In this document: one piece after another, positions 1-6,273 of the stretch
How the letters are laid out: every line of letters starts with the position of its first letter
How positions within the stretch are numbered: position 1 is the first letter of the stretch
Origin: Dehalococcoidia bacterium
GTDB taxonomy: Bacteria; Chloroflexota; Dehalococcoidia; UBA6926
Reading direction: 5' to 3'
Length of the DNA: 9,263 nucleotides
NCBI GenBank assembly: GCA_029941095.1
Contig: JAPYRO010000037.1
Coordinates: 1-9,263 of the forward strand
The notes under the pieces: model-generated
What the model was told of the DNA's origin: nothing
Seen by the model: only the letters and a program-made list of their open reading frames with translations
The model's database searches: none
Program-made: the position numbers and the translations under genes

Positions 1-28
1 AATATAAACTTACCGAAAAAGAAGAAGA

Positions 29-46
29 GTTGTAAAGCGCTACAAC
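29..46 (-). terminator. Candidate weak terminator or attenuator hairpin after rplL
   Basis: Read on the minus strand, GTTGTA and TACAAC (plus-strand 41-46 and 29-34) can form a 6-bp stem around a 6-base loop. A pyrimidine-rich run, TCTTCTTCTTTTTC (28-15), follows. It starts four bases past the rplL stop codon. The stem is AU-rich and the U run is broken by C residues, so a strong intrinsic terminator is unlikely. Partial termination or an attenuator ahead of a downstream rpoB is possible, as known for the rplL-rpoB gap in other bacteria. An overlapping alternative hairpin (AAAGCG/CGCTTT, 46-51 with 34-39) competes for the same bases. Confidence 0.3.
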
Positions 47-49
47 GCT

Positions 50-448
50 TTAATTAATTTCTACAATAGCCCCTGCATCTTCTAGCTTTTTCTTAATATC
101 ATCCGATTCTGATTGCGGAACATTTTCTTTAATTTCTTTTGGCGCAGATTCAACAAGATCCTTAGCCTCCTTTAGGCCAAGCCCTGGGACTACTTCTCTC
201 ACTGCCTTAATAACATTAATCTTGTTAGGACCGATTTCCTTGAGAACTATAGTCACCTCAGCTGGTTCTTCATCTGCATCACTTTCAGCTGCGCCATTAG
301 ATGCTGCTGGCGCAGCTGGTGCCGCTGCAGGAGCTGCGGCCATAGCGGTAACTCCTAATCGTTGTTCCAAAGTCTTAACTAGATCCGCTAGATCTAGAAC
401 AGACATCTCTTCTATCGCTGCCACGATATCTTCTTTTTTTGTCGCCAT
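50..448 (-). CDS. rplL: 50S ribosomal protein L7/L12
   Basis: This is the stalk protein of the large ribosomal subunit. Dimers bind the L10 helix and recruit and stimulate the translational GTPases. The 132 residues show the three expected parts. Residues 1 to about 33 form the helical dimerisation domain. An Ala/Pro-rich flexible hinge with an acidic end covers about 35-63. The globular factor-binding domain covers about 64-132 and contains KINVIKAVRE (76-85) and GLGLKEAKDLV (89-99), the conserved surface contacted by EF-G and EF-Tu. Members are usually 120-130 residues, so this one is full length, with a slightly long hinge. The ATG overlaps the rplJ stop by one base (TAATG), which suggests translational coupling. 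Identification is secure. Confidence 0.98.
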   Translation of the reverse strand: MATKKEDIVAAIEEMSVLDLADLVKTLEQRLGVTAMAAAPAAAPAAPAASNGAAESDADEEPAEVTIVLKEIGPNKINVIKAVREVVPGLGLKEAKDLVESAPKEIKENVPQSESDDIKKKLEDAGAIVEIN

Positions 449-978
449 TACTTATTCCTTTCCTCCACTTGTATTCTTCTCTGTTCAATAGTATTAACTA
501 ATTTTGTTAAAGCGCTCTTTAGAACCGATACCAAACTCTGTGACGGAGCATTTAGGTCACCGAGCAACTGGGATAAAACAACTTCTCTCGAAGGCAATTT
601 GGCCAGAACGCTAATTTGTTCAGCGTCAATCACAGCTCCGTCAATTAAAGCCCCTAAGATCTTGATATCTAATTGGTTTTCATTAATATAGTCATTAAGC
701 GCTTTTGCCACGGACGCCGGTTCCGCATCTGATGTTACCAAACCTGTAGGCCCGTCAACTATTTCTGTAATTTTGTTGCCTTCGATGTTACTTGCTGCTA
801 TAGATAAAAGTCGGTTTTTTACAACTTTATAGCTAGCATTTGAGGCTCTAAGAGCGCGCCTCAAACCCTGCATCTCTTGCACGTCTAAACCGCGATAATT
901 AGTTCCGATAATTATACTATTGTCTTTTAGATAAGATTCTAGTTCCTCAACCTGCTGTATTTTCTTCGTAGCAACCAT
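448..978 (-). CDS. rplJ: 50S ribosomal protein L10
   Basis: L10 anchors the L7/L12 dimers to the L11-binding region of 23S rRNA and so forms the base of the ribosomal stalk. The 176-residue protein matches the family length (about 165-180). The N-terminal RNA-binding domain is recognisable from NYRGLDVQEMQGLRRALR (27-44) and KVVKNRLL (51-58), and the C-terminal third is a helix-rich region that would carry L7/L12. The ATG at 976-978 lies 6 bases after the rplA stop. The nearest purine-rich stretch, GAGAGGG, is about 15 bases upstream, so initiation may depend on coupling to rplA. The 6-base gap leaves no room for the usual L10-binding leader between rplA and rplJ. Confidence 0.97.
   Translation of the reverse strand: MVATKKIQQVEELESYLKDNSIIIGTNYRGLDVQEMQGLRRALRASNASYKVVKNRLLSIAASNIEGNKITEIVDGPTGLVTSDAEPASVAKALNDYINENQLDIKILGALIDGAVIDAEQISVLAKLPSREVVLSQLLGDLNAPSQSLVSVLKSALTKLVNTIEQRRIQVEERNK
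457..466 (-). promoter_or_regulatory. rplL ribosome binding site inside the rplJ 3' end
   Basis: GGAGGAAAGG on the minus strand lies within the last codons of rplJ (Glu-Glu-Arg) and ends 8 bases before the rplL ATG. It supports that start and implies that rplL is re-initiated or loaded independently while rplJ is being finished. This is relevant because L7/L12 is needed at several copies per L10. Confidence 0.75.
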
Positions 979-984
979 CCGTTA

Positions 985-1704
985 TTAAGTCAACCCTCTC
1001 ATATCCGATACTGCATTGATGTCCATTTTAATACCAGGACCCATTGTGCTGCTCAACGAAATACTCCTTATATATTGGCCCTTCACTGTATCTGGCTTAT
1101 CGCTAAGAATTGCCTCCATTAATACCGCCAGATTGCCAGTAAGTTGGGCTGCATCAAAACTAGCTTTTCCTATAGGGCTATGAATTATTCCAAATCGATC
1201 AAGCCTATATTCTATCCGGCCTTTCTTAGAATCTATAATTGATTTCTCTAGATCATTCGGTTCAACTACTGTGCCTGCTCGAGGGCTTGGCATCAAGCCT
1301 TTTCTACCTAATACTCTACCCAGCTTACTGATACGAGTCATCATATCCGGAGTCGCTAAGGCAACATCAAAATCAGTCCAGCCCTTTTCAACACGACCAA
1401 TCAGTTCATCTGATCCTACAAAATCTGCTCCTGCATCCTCTGCAATTTTTTGGCCCTCACCCGAAGCAAAGACTAAAACATTCAATGTCTTTCCAACCCC
1501 ATGCGGCAAAACAACTACACCTCTAACCTGTTGGTCTGCCTGTCGTGAATCGACATTCAATCTAGCGTGTAGTTCTATGGTTTCGTCAAAAGAGGCCGTA
1601 GAACTACTTTTGGCCAATGTAACAGCATCGCTCGGCGAATACAGTACATCACTATCAATAGTGCCCTCCGATGCTGAATACCTTTTGCTACGCTTACTAC
1701 TCAT
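985..1704 (-). CDS. rplA: 50S ribosomal protein L1
   Basis: L1 binds 23S rRNA at the mobile L1 stalk near the E site and helps release deacylated tRNA. In many bacteria it also represses its own mRNA. The 239 residues fit the family (about 225-240). Visible hallmarks are VVLPHGVGKT (64-73) and LGRKGLMPSPRAGTVV, a variant of the conserved LGPRGLMPNPKxGTV rRNA-binding loop, followed by the second half of domain I with the usual Lys/Arg-rich stretch. The first 20 residues are rich in Ser and Lys/Arg. The start ATG follows rplK by 25 bases. GGAAAG lies about 8 bases before it, and a better TAGGAG lies further upstream. Identification is secure. Confidence 0.97.
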   Translation of the reverse strand: MSSKRSKRYSASEGTIDSDVLYSPSDAVTLAKSSSTASFDETIELHARLNVDSRQADQQVRGVVVLPHGVGKTLNVLVFASGEGQKIAEDAGADFVGSDELIGRVEKGWTDFDVALATPDMMTRISKLGRVLGRKGLMPSPRAGTVVEPNDLEKSIIDSKKGRIEYRLDRFGIIHSPIGKASFDAAQLTGNLAVLMEAILSDKPDTVKGQYIRSISLSSTMGPGIKMDINAVSDMRGLT

Positions 1705-1729
1705 ATTATTTTCTTTCCAATTCTCCTAT

Positions 1730-2158
1730 TTAATTCTCAGATACTTCAATTCCCATACTTTTTGCCGAACCAATAACCATCTTTACAGCTGCATCCACAT
1801 CATCAGTATTGAGGTCTTCCAGCTTGATTTTAGCAATTTCTTTGACCTTATCTAAACTAACAGTTCCAACATTCTCTGTTCTTACATCAGAACTCCCTTT
1901 ATCAATGCCCACAGCTTTCCTTAGCAAATCTGAAACGGGGGGAGTCTTTGTAATAAAAGTAAACGATCGATCCTCATATATAGTAATATCAGCTGGGATT
2001 ATGTTCCCACTCTGTGATGCAGTTTTTGCATTGTACTCTTTAACAAACCCCATGATATTAACTCCATGCGGTCCCAAAGCAGTTCCAACAGGAGGAGCAG
2101 GTGTTGCCTTACCTGCCTCGATTTGTAATCTCACTACCGTTCGTACTTTTCTGGCCAC
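1730..2158 (-). CDS. rplK: 50S ribosomal protein L11
   Basis: L11 forms the base of the stalk with L10, binds the GTPase-associated region of 23S rRNA and takes part in EF-G action and stringent-response signalling. The 142 residues match the family length. The N-terminal domain has the proline-rich PAPPVGTALGPHGVNIMGF (20-38), the thiostrepton-site region. The C-terminal rRNA-binding domain ends with GSAKSMGIEV, the family's GTARSMGI-like signature. The ATG at 2156-2158 has a good AGGAG (2164-2168) with 5-base spacing. It starts 18 bases after the nusG stop, too close for the L1-binding leader that often precedes rplK. Confidence 0.98.
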   Translation of the reverse strand: MARKVRTVVRLQIEAGKATPAPPVGTALGPHGVNIMGFVKEYNAKTASQSGNIIPADITIYEDRSFTFITKTPPVSDLLRKAVGIDKGSSDVRTENVGTVSLDKVKEIAKIKLEDLNTDDVDAAVKMVIGSAKSMGIEVSEN

Positions 2159-2176
2159 TATCGCTCCTAATATTAG

Positions 2177-2740
2177 CTAATTATTAAATTTTTCTACTTG
2201 AAGGAAATCTAATTCTACCGGTGTTTCTCTACCAAAAAATGACACCATAACAATAACTTTCCCTCTATCTTCGTTTACTTCCTCAACGGACCCCATAAAA
2301 TCCAAAAATGGACCATCGGTAATTTTCACACTCTCGCCTTGAGCATAGCCTACGGTTACTCTTGGAGCCTCTGCCTCCATCTGATGGAGGATATTCTTGA
2401 CTTCTGCATCAGCTAGTGGGACTGGCCTGGGAGGGTCGCCGCTACTAACAAATCCGGTAACCCCAGGTGTTTCTCTGATCACTCTCCAAGTATGATCATC
2501 CATGATCATCTCAACCAGTATATATCCTGGAAATACCTTTTTTGTCACGGTTTTTTTCTCACCACCTTTTATTTCTATCTGTTCCTCTGTAGGGACAACC
2601 ACTTGTAAAACTAAATTTTCCACATCCAGAGATTCTATTCTGTTCTCTAGATTTCTTCTAACTCTTTCTTCTTGTCCAGAATAAGTGTGAACTACATACC
2701 AATCGGATGTAGGTTTATCAGTCTGTTCCGTATTGACCAT
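2177..2740 (-). CDS. nusG: Transcription termination/antitermination factor NusG
   Basis: NusG binds RNA polymerase, affects elongation and pausing, and links it to Rho or to the leading ribosome. The 187-residue protein has the NGN domain at about 13-125, with WYVVHTYSGQEERVRRNL (14-31) and FPGYILVEM (70-78). The C-terminal KOW domain at about 135-187 has GESVKITDGPF and the typical ending of beta strands. Length is in the family range (about 175-190). The ATG at 2738-2740 is the first start after an in-frame TGA two codons upstream, so the N-terminus is well fixed. Its ribosome binding site is poor (GAGATT). It follows secE by 24 bases, the usual bacterial order. Confidence 0.97.
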   Translation of the reverse strand: MVNTEQTDKPTSDWYVVHTYSGQEERVRRNLENRIESLDVENLVLQVVVPTEEQIEIKGGEKKTVTKKVFPGYILVEMIMDDHTWRVIRETPGVTGFVSSGDPPRPVPLADAEVKNILHQMEAEAPRVTVGYAQGESVKITDGPFLDFMGSVEEVNEDRGKVIVMVSFFGRETPVELDFLQVEKFNN

Positions 2741-2764
2741 GTATCAAATCTCTAATCTCTCAAA

Positions 2765-2995
2765 TTATACGTTTAAAAAAAATGTTGAAAATATCTTACT
2801 AAAAACCCAATCTGCGAAGCCAAGTATTACTCCCATGACAGCAGAAACAACCAAAACCATTACAGTAAGCCGGCGAGACTCTTCTTTAGAAGGCCACGTC
2901 GTTTTTTTTAATTCAGAAATAACTTCCCGAGGTACTCTAAAAAGCCCCCCTGCCCGTGAATCTCTACCAGTTTTAACTGGGTTCCTTGTACTCAT
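2765..2995 (-). CDS. secE: Preprotein translocase subunit SecE
   Basis: SecE clamps SecY in the SecYEG channel of the cytoplasmic membrane. This 76-residue form has a short basic N-terminus and an amphipathic helix with the conserved ELKKTTWPSKEE (28-39). One hydrophobic membrane segment spans about 43-61. It is therefore the minimal single-segment type common outside gammaproteobacteria, not the three-segment E. coli type. The ATG at 2993-2995 lies 9 bases after rpmG, and a weak GGGAA overlaps the rpmG stop. Gene order rpmG-secE-nusG supports the call. Confidence 0.96.
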   Translation of the reverse strand: MSTRNPVKTGRDSRAGGLFRVPREVISELKKTTWPSKEESRRLTVMVLVVSAVMGVILGFADWVFSKIFSTFFLNV

Positions 2996-3004
2996 CGTAT
3001 TTCC

Positions 3005-3172
3005 CTATCGGACCTCACGATGAATCCGATGTTGGCGGCATCGAGGGCAGAATTTATTAAACTCAATTCGATCGGAGTCATTCCTTCTATTTTTTTCAGT
3101 AGAATAAGTTCGCTCGCTACATTCCACACAAGACAGCGTTATCAACACACGAGCTCCGCTTTTTTTTGCCAT
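3005..3172 (-). CDS. rpmG: 50S ribosomal protein L33 (zinc-binding form)
   Basis: Translating the minus strand between tuf and secE gives a 55-residue protein beginning MAKKSGARVLITLSC and ending in HREVR, with a TAG stop at 3005-3007. L33 sits near the E site of the 50S subunit. Two Cys pairs, C15-x2-C18 and C42-x2-C45, form the zinc ribbon of the C+ type. The length equals the family norm (49-56), and rpmG directly before secE is the standard location. The start codon lacks a clear Shine-Dalgarno sequence. A start-stop pair, ATGTAA (3175-3180), lies just upstream in another frame. An 8-A run covers codons 2-5, but the frame is intact. The gene is easily missed by length filters. Confidence 0.95.
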   Translation of the reverse strand: MAKKSGARVLITLSCVECSERTYSTEKNRRNDSDRIEFNKFCPRCRQHRIHREVR

Positions 3173-3210
3173 TTTTACATACAGGTTAACTCGAAATTAT
3201 AGATGTTAAA

Positions 3211-4410
3211 TTAGTCTGAGACTTTAGTAATAACACCAGAGCCAACCGTGCGTCCTCCTTCTCTAATAGCAAACCGCAATCCTTCTTCCATAGCAATAGG
3301 CGTGATAAGCTCTATCTTCATCTCAATGCTATCGCCTGGCATTATCATTTCGGTTCCTTCTGGAAGGTGTGCGCTGCCAGTCACATCAGTAGTTCTAATG
3401 TAGAATTGCGGCTTATATCCATCAAAGAATGGAGTATGCCTTCCACCTTCATCTCTAGTTAGTATATAAACTTGGGCTTCTGCCTTCGTATGAGGTGTTA
3501 CGGTGTTAGGTGCAGACACTACTTGACCACGTACGACTTCTTCTCTATCAATTCCCCTTATTAACAACCCAACTGCATCCCCTGGTTCAGTTTCATCAAC
3601 TTCCTTATGGAACATTTCGATACCAGTCGCGACAGTTGTTTTGTTATCGTCGAAACCAATAATGTCAATCGTGTCTCCAACCTTAAGAGTTCCTCTTTCT
3701 ACACGACCCGTAACAACCGTACCCCTTCCCTTAATTCCGAACACATCCTCGATAGGCATCAAGAAAGGTTGGTCTTTAGGTCGATCTGGCTCTGGTATAT
3801 AGGTATCGACGGCTTCCATCAATTTAACAATTGGTTGGTAAACTTCAGAATTTATATCGTCAGAGGACTCTTCAAGAACACCTAGAGCACTTCCACGAAT
3901 TATCGGAATTTCGTCTCCAGGAAAATCATACTGGGATAACAGTTCTCTAACTTCCATTTCAACCAGTTCAAGTAGTTCTTCATCATCCATCTGATCAACT
4001 TTGTTCAGAAAAACTACTATTCTTGGCACTTCGACTTGACGAGCTAACAAAATATGCTCTCTTGTCTGTGGCATCGGCCCATCGGGAGCGCTCACAACTA
4101 GAATTGCGCCGTCCATCTGAGCTGCACCTGTAATCATATTCTTTATATAATCCGCGTGACCTGGGCAATCTACATGTGCATAATGCCTTATCGCAGTCTC
4201 GTATTCCACATGAGATATGTTAATTGTGACACCACGTGCCCTTTCTTCAGGCGCATTATCTATCGTATCAAATGCTCGGAATTCACTGGTGCCAGTGGTA
4301 TTCAAAACCTTCGTGATAGCAGCAGTCAACGTCGTTTTACCATGGTCCACGTGACCAATAGTCCCCACATTCAAGTGCGGCTTGTTCCGCACAAACTTCT
4401 GTTTGGCCAT
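3211..4410 (-). CDS. tuf: Translation elongation factor Tu
   Basis: EF-Tu is the GTPase that delivers aminoacyl-tRNA to the ribosomal A site. The 399 residues are full length (E. coli has 394). All GTP-binding motifs are intact: GHVDHGKT (19-26), the switch I segment RGVTIN with T62, DCPGHADY (81-88) with the catalytic His85, NKVD (136-139) and a downstream GSAL. Domains II and III follow from about 210 onwards, ending in GGRTVGSGVITKV. RGVTIN in place of the more common RGITIN is a mild variation. The ATG at 4408-4410 follows tRNA-Thr(GGT) by 24 bases and has a strong AAGGAGG. The tRNA-Thr/tuf pairing is the conserved tufB-type arrangement, so co-transcription and tRNA processing at its 5' side are likely. 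Confidence 0.99.
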   Translation of the reverse strand: MAKQKFVRNKPHLNVGTIGHVDHGKTTLTAAITKVLNTTGTSEFRAFDTIDNAPEERARGVTINISHVEYETAIRHYAHVDCPGHADYIKNMITGAAQMDGAILVVSAPDGPMPQTREHILLARQVEVPRIVVFLNKVDQMDDEELLELVEMEVRELLSQYDFPGDEIPIIRGSALGVLEESSDDINSEVYQPIVKLMEAVDTYIPEPDRPKDQPFLMPIEDVFGIKGRGTVVTGRVERGTLKVGDTIDIIGFDDNKTTVATGIEMFHKEVDETEPGDAVGLLIRGIDREEVVRGQVVSAPNTVTPHTKAEAQVYILTRDEGGRHTPFFDGYKPQFYIRTTDVTGSAHLPEGTEMIMPGDSIEMKIELITPIAMEEGLRFAIREGGRTVGSGVITKVSD

Positions 4411-4422
4411 GACTTATCTAAG

Positions 4423-4429
4423 CCTCCTT
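4423..4429 (-). promoter_or_regulatory. Strong Shine-Dalgarno of tuf
   Basis: AAGGAGG on the minus strand lies 12 bases before the tuf ATG, in the 24-base gap after tRNA-Thr(GGT). It is the best ribosome binding site in the window, as expected for one of the most abundant proteins, though the spacing is a little long. Confidence 0.7.
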
Positions 4430-4434
4430 CACCA

Positions 4435-4509
4435 TGGAGCCCACAACCAGAATTGAACTGGTGACCTCGTTCTTACCAAGAACGTGCTCTACCGCTGAGC
4501 TATGTGGGC
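4435..4509 (-). tRNA. tRNA-Thr (anticodon GGT)
   Basis: The minus strand folds as a complete 75-base tRNA. The acceptor is GCCCACA/TGTGGGC. The D arm is GCTC-AGCGGTA-GAGC. The anticodon arm is CGTTC-TTGGTAA-GAACG with anticodon GGT, which reads ACC/ACT. The variable loop is AGGTC and the T arm is ACCAG-TTCAATT-CTGGT, with all stems fully paired. Discriminator base T is followed by an encoded CCA. It sits 24 bases ahead of tuf and 68 bases after the other threonine tRNA. RNase P and 3' processing would separate it from a shared tuf transcript. Confidence 0.97.
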
Positions 4510-4577
4510 CCGCTTAAATCTAATAAATCCGATAATTTTTTGTTCTCTACGGGTACACCAGTAAATCAATTTTTTCT

Positions 4578-4653
4578 TGGAGCCCGAGAGGGGATTCGAA
4601 CCCGCTAACCTGCCGATTACAAATCGGCTGCGCTACCCTTGCGCCACTCGGGC
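4578..4653 (-). tRNA. tRNA-Thr (anticodon TGT), with an extra base in the T stem
   Basis: The acceptor is GCCCGAG/CTCGGGC, the D arm GCGC-AAGGGTA-GCGC, and the anticodon arm GCCGA-TTTGTAA-TCGGC with anticodon TGT, which reads ACA and probably ACG. The variable loop is AGGTT, the T loop is the standard TTCGAAT, and CCA is encoded after discriminator T. The 5' strand of the T stem is AGCGGG against CCCCT. With the C (plus-strand G at 4603 or nearby) bulged out, five perfect pairs form. Without a bulge the stem has a C-C mismatch and a six-base variable loop. The total is 76 bases instead of 75. The identity is clear, but full function depends on whether the extra base is real. Confidence 0.93.
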
Positions 4654-4683
4654 CACACGACAGTCAAACCCTACTCGACATCA

Positions 4684-4709
4684 CAAAAAAATAAACTAGC
4701 ATTTGCTAG
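4684..4709 (-). terminator. Intrinsic terminator-like hairpin after radA
   Basis: On the minus strand CTAGC-AAAT-GCTAG forms a 5-bp stem (a sixth G-U pair is possible), followed directly by TTTATTTTTTT. It lies about 90 bases after the radA stop and 42 bases before the mature 5' end of tRNA-Thr(TGT). The simplest reading is the terminator of the upstream radA transcript. The stem is short, so leakage is likely. Confidence 0.6.
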
Positions 4710-4717
4710 CGGATTTA

Positions 4718-4746
4718 AGTATGAATGTTAGGACGGATCACGTCAA
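4718..4746 (-). promoter_or_regulatory. Candidate sigma-70 type promoter for the tRNA-Thr/tuf operon
   Basis: On the minus strand TTGACG (4746-4741) is followed, after exactly 17 bases, by CATACT (4723-4718). That is 5 of 6 and 4 of 6 matches to the consensus boxes. A start near 4711 would give a leader of roughly 58 bases before the first tRNA. It is the best promoter-like pair in the 144-base gap between radA and the tRNAs, where a strong promoter is expected. The difficulty is that the terminator-like hairpin lies directly downstream of the predicted start. Confidence 0.5.
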
Positions 4747-4797
4747 GTTAATTTAAGGAACATGATATATTTTTCCCCGGTCTGCTCGAGTATAATT

Positions 4798-6159
4798 TTA
4801 GATCTTTTTGATAGCATCCTGAATATTATTAACTCCAACTAATTTTATGTTCACTTCAGTTAATGGTTCACCCTGGACAAAGGATGCGGGAACTAGTACC
4901 TTCTCAAAGCCCAACCTAGCCAACTCTATAATTCGCCTCTCAATATACGTGGATCTCCTGATTTCCCCAGTCAAACCCAACTCGCCCACTGCAGCCATAT
5001 TCGATGGAAATTCCTTATCTAGCGCACTACTAGCGATCGCAAGAGCGATACCTAAATCAGCGGCAGTCTCACTAACCCGAATACCCCCAACAACATTTAC
5101 AATTATATCTTTACCTTTTAAATCAACTAAAGAACGTTTTGAAAGTACCGCAGATATTAAAACTAACCTGTTTAACTCTATACCCGTTGCCGTTCTCCTT
5201 GGCTCAAAAGAGTTCCCTGTTTGAGAAACGAGAGACTGTACTTCAACCAGTAACGGTCTGGTCCCCTCAATTATTGGAACCACGACGGAGCCCGGAACCC
5301 CTTTCGGTCTTTCCGCTATCAAGCCGCTAGAAGGGTCAAGAACTTCAATCAGGCCATTTTCACGCATTTCGAAAACTGCCATTTCATTTGTAGAGCCAAA
5401 TCGATTTTTTAAGCCGTGAAGAGTTCTAAACGCTCCAGAACTATCCCCATCTAATTGAAGAACCACATCAACAGAATGCTCTAGTACTTTAGGTCCTGCT
5501 ACTGAACCTTCTTTAGTCAAATGCCCGCTCATTAAAAGAGGTACGGTTGAAACCTTAGACCAAGATATAAGTTTAGAAGCACACGCACGAATTTGCCCTA
5601 TAGTCCCTGCTACTGAATCTAGGTTCGAATCAAATAATGTTTGAATAGAGTCTATTATGACCATTGATTGTTGGTTTTTGTTTAACTCAGCGATAATCAA
5701 ATCTACATTAGTTTCGGGAAGTATTTCTAAGTGTTTGCCTTTGATACCAATTCGCTTCCCTCTAATACCTATTTGAACCGGTGATTCCTCACCAGCTATA
5801 TAATAAATTTTTTCATCATTTTGACCGATCAAACCATCAGCCAAATGAAGCAACAGAGTTGATTTACCTATTCCGGGTTCGCCAACCAACAAAGTTGTAG
5901 AACCTTTGACCATGCCTCCTCCAAAAACTCTTTCAGTCTCCGGCATCCCAAAGAAAATCCTATCAAGATCTTTGTTCGAGTCCATTATCTCAGAGAATTT
6001 ATATGGCGAAATTAAGTTCGCTTCATTCAATCCAGGGTGACCATTCAGCTCAATTTCGACAAGAGAGCCCCAGGAATCACATATGGGGCATCTCCCGAGC
6101 CAACTATTAGACTCATTTCCACAAGCGGTGCAACTGTATGCTAATTTGCCTTTAGCCAT
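4798..6159 (-). CDS. radA: DNA repair protein RadA (branch-migration helicase)
   Basis: RadA is a RecA-like DnaB-type helicase that extends RecA-made recombination intermediates in the cytoplasm. The 453 residues (E. coli has 460) show, in order, a four-Cys zinc finger C10-x2-C13 and C24-x2-C27, Walker A GEPGIGKST (93-101), Walker B VIIDSIQT (167-174) and the RadA-specific KNRFG (251-255). A C-terminal Lon-protease-like domain covers about 280-453, with GGIRVSETAADLGIALAIAS and GELGLTGEIR. Everything needed is intact. The ATG has a short AGGAT 5 bases upstream. The gene follows clpC by 114 bases. That gap is AT-rich, with no clear terminator and only weak promoter-like boxes, so read-through from clpC is plausible. 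The clpC-radA pairing is common in Gram-positive bacteria. Confidence 0.97.
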   Translation of the reverse strand: MAKGKLAYSCTACGNESNSWLGRCPICDSWGSLVEIELNGHPGLNEANLISPYKFSEIMDSNKDLDRIFFGMPETERVFGGGMVKGSTTLLVGEPGIGKSTLLLHLADGLIGQNDEKIYYIAGEESPVQIGIRGKRIGIKGKHLEILPETNVDLIIAELNKNQQSMVIIDSIQTLFDSNLDSVAGTIGQIRACASKLISWSKVSTVPLLMSGHLTKEGSVAGPKVLEHSVDVVLQLDGDSSGAFRTLHGLKNRFGSTNEMAVFEMRENGLIEVLDPSSGLIAERPKGVPGSVVVPIIEGTRPLLVEVQSLVSQTGNSFEPRRTATGIELNRLVLISAVLSKRSLVDLKGKDIIVNVVGGIRVSETAADLGIALAIASSALDKEFPSNMAAVGELGLTGEIRRSTYIERRIIELARLGFEKVLVPASFVQGEPLTEVNIKLVGVNNIQDAIKKI

Positions 6160-6273
6160 AATTGATCCTATAACCTGCTGTGATTTTTGGGAGGATACTA
6201 TGCATTTAGGTTGAAATTAACTCTGGTAAAAAATCAAAACGCCCGTATAGCAATTCCATAAAATTAATTATTT

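Noticed and set aside
290..345. Ala/Pro low-complexity stretch in rplL as a repeat element
   Set aside because: This is the normal flexible hinge of L7/L12 and not a mobile or structural DNA repeat.
1271..1855. A 194-codon plus-strand open frame
   Set aside because: It is antisense to rplA and rplK, has no family features, and its composition is the complement of those genes. It is a shadow of real coding sequence, as are the other plus-strand frames.
3160..3167. Run of eight A residues in rpmG as a frameshift or pseudogene sign
   Set aside because: The frame read straight through gives a complete 55-residue L33 with both Cys pairs, so no correction is needed.
4791..4796. TATAAT on the plus strand next to the radA stop
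   Set aside because: No -35 box lies at the right distance, and it would point antisense into radA with no gene downstream. It is likely a chance match in AT-rich DNA.
6160..6273. Possible separate promoter for radA in the clpC-radA gap
   Set aside because: TAGTAT and TTTACC-like boxes can be picked out, but none pair at 16-18 bases with a good partner. There is no clear hairpin terminator either, so no feature is claimed.
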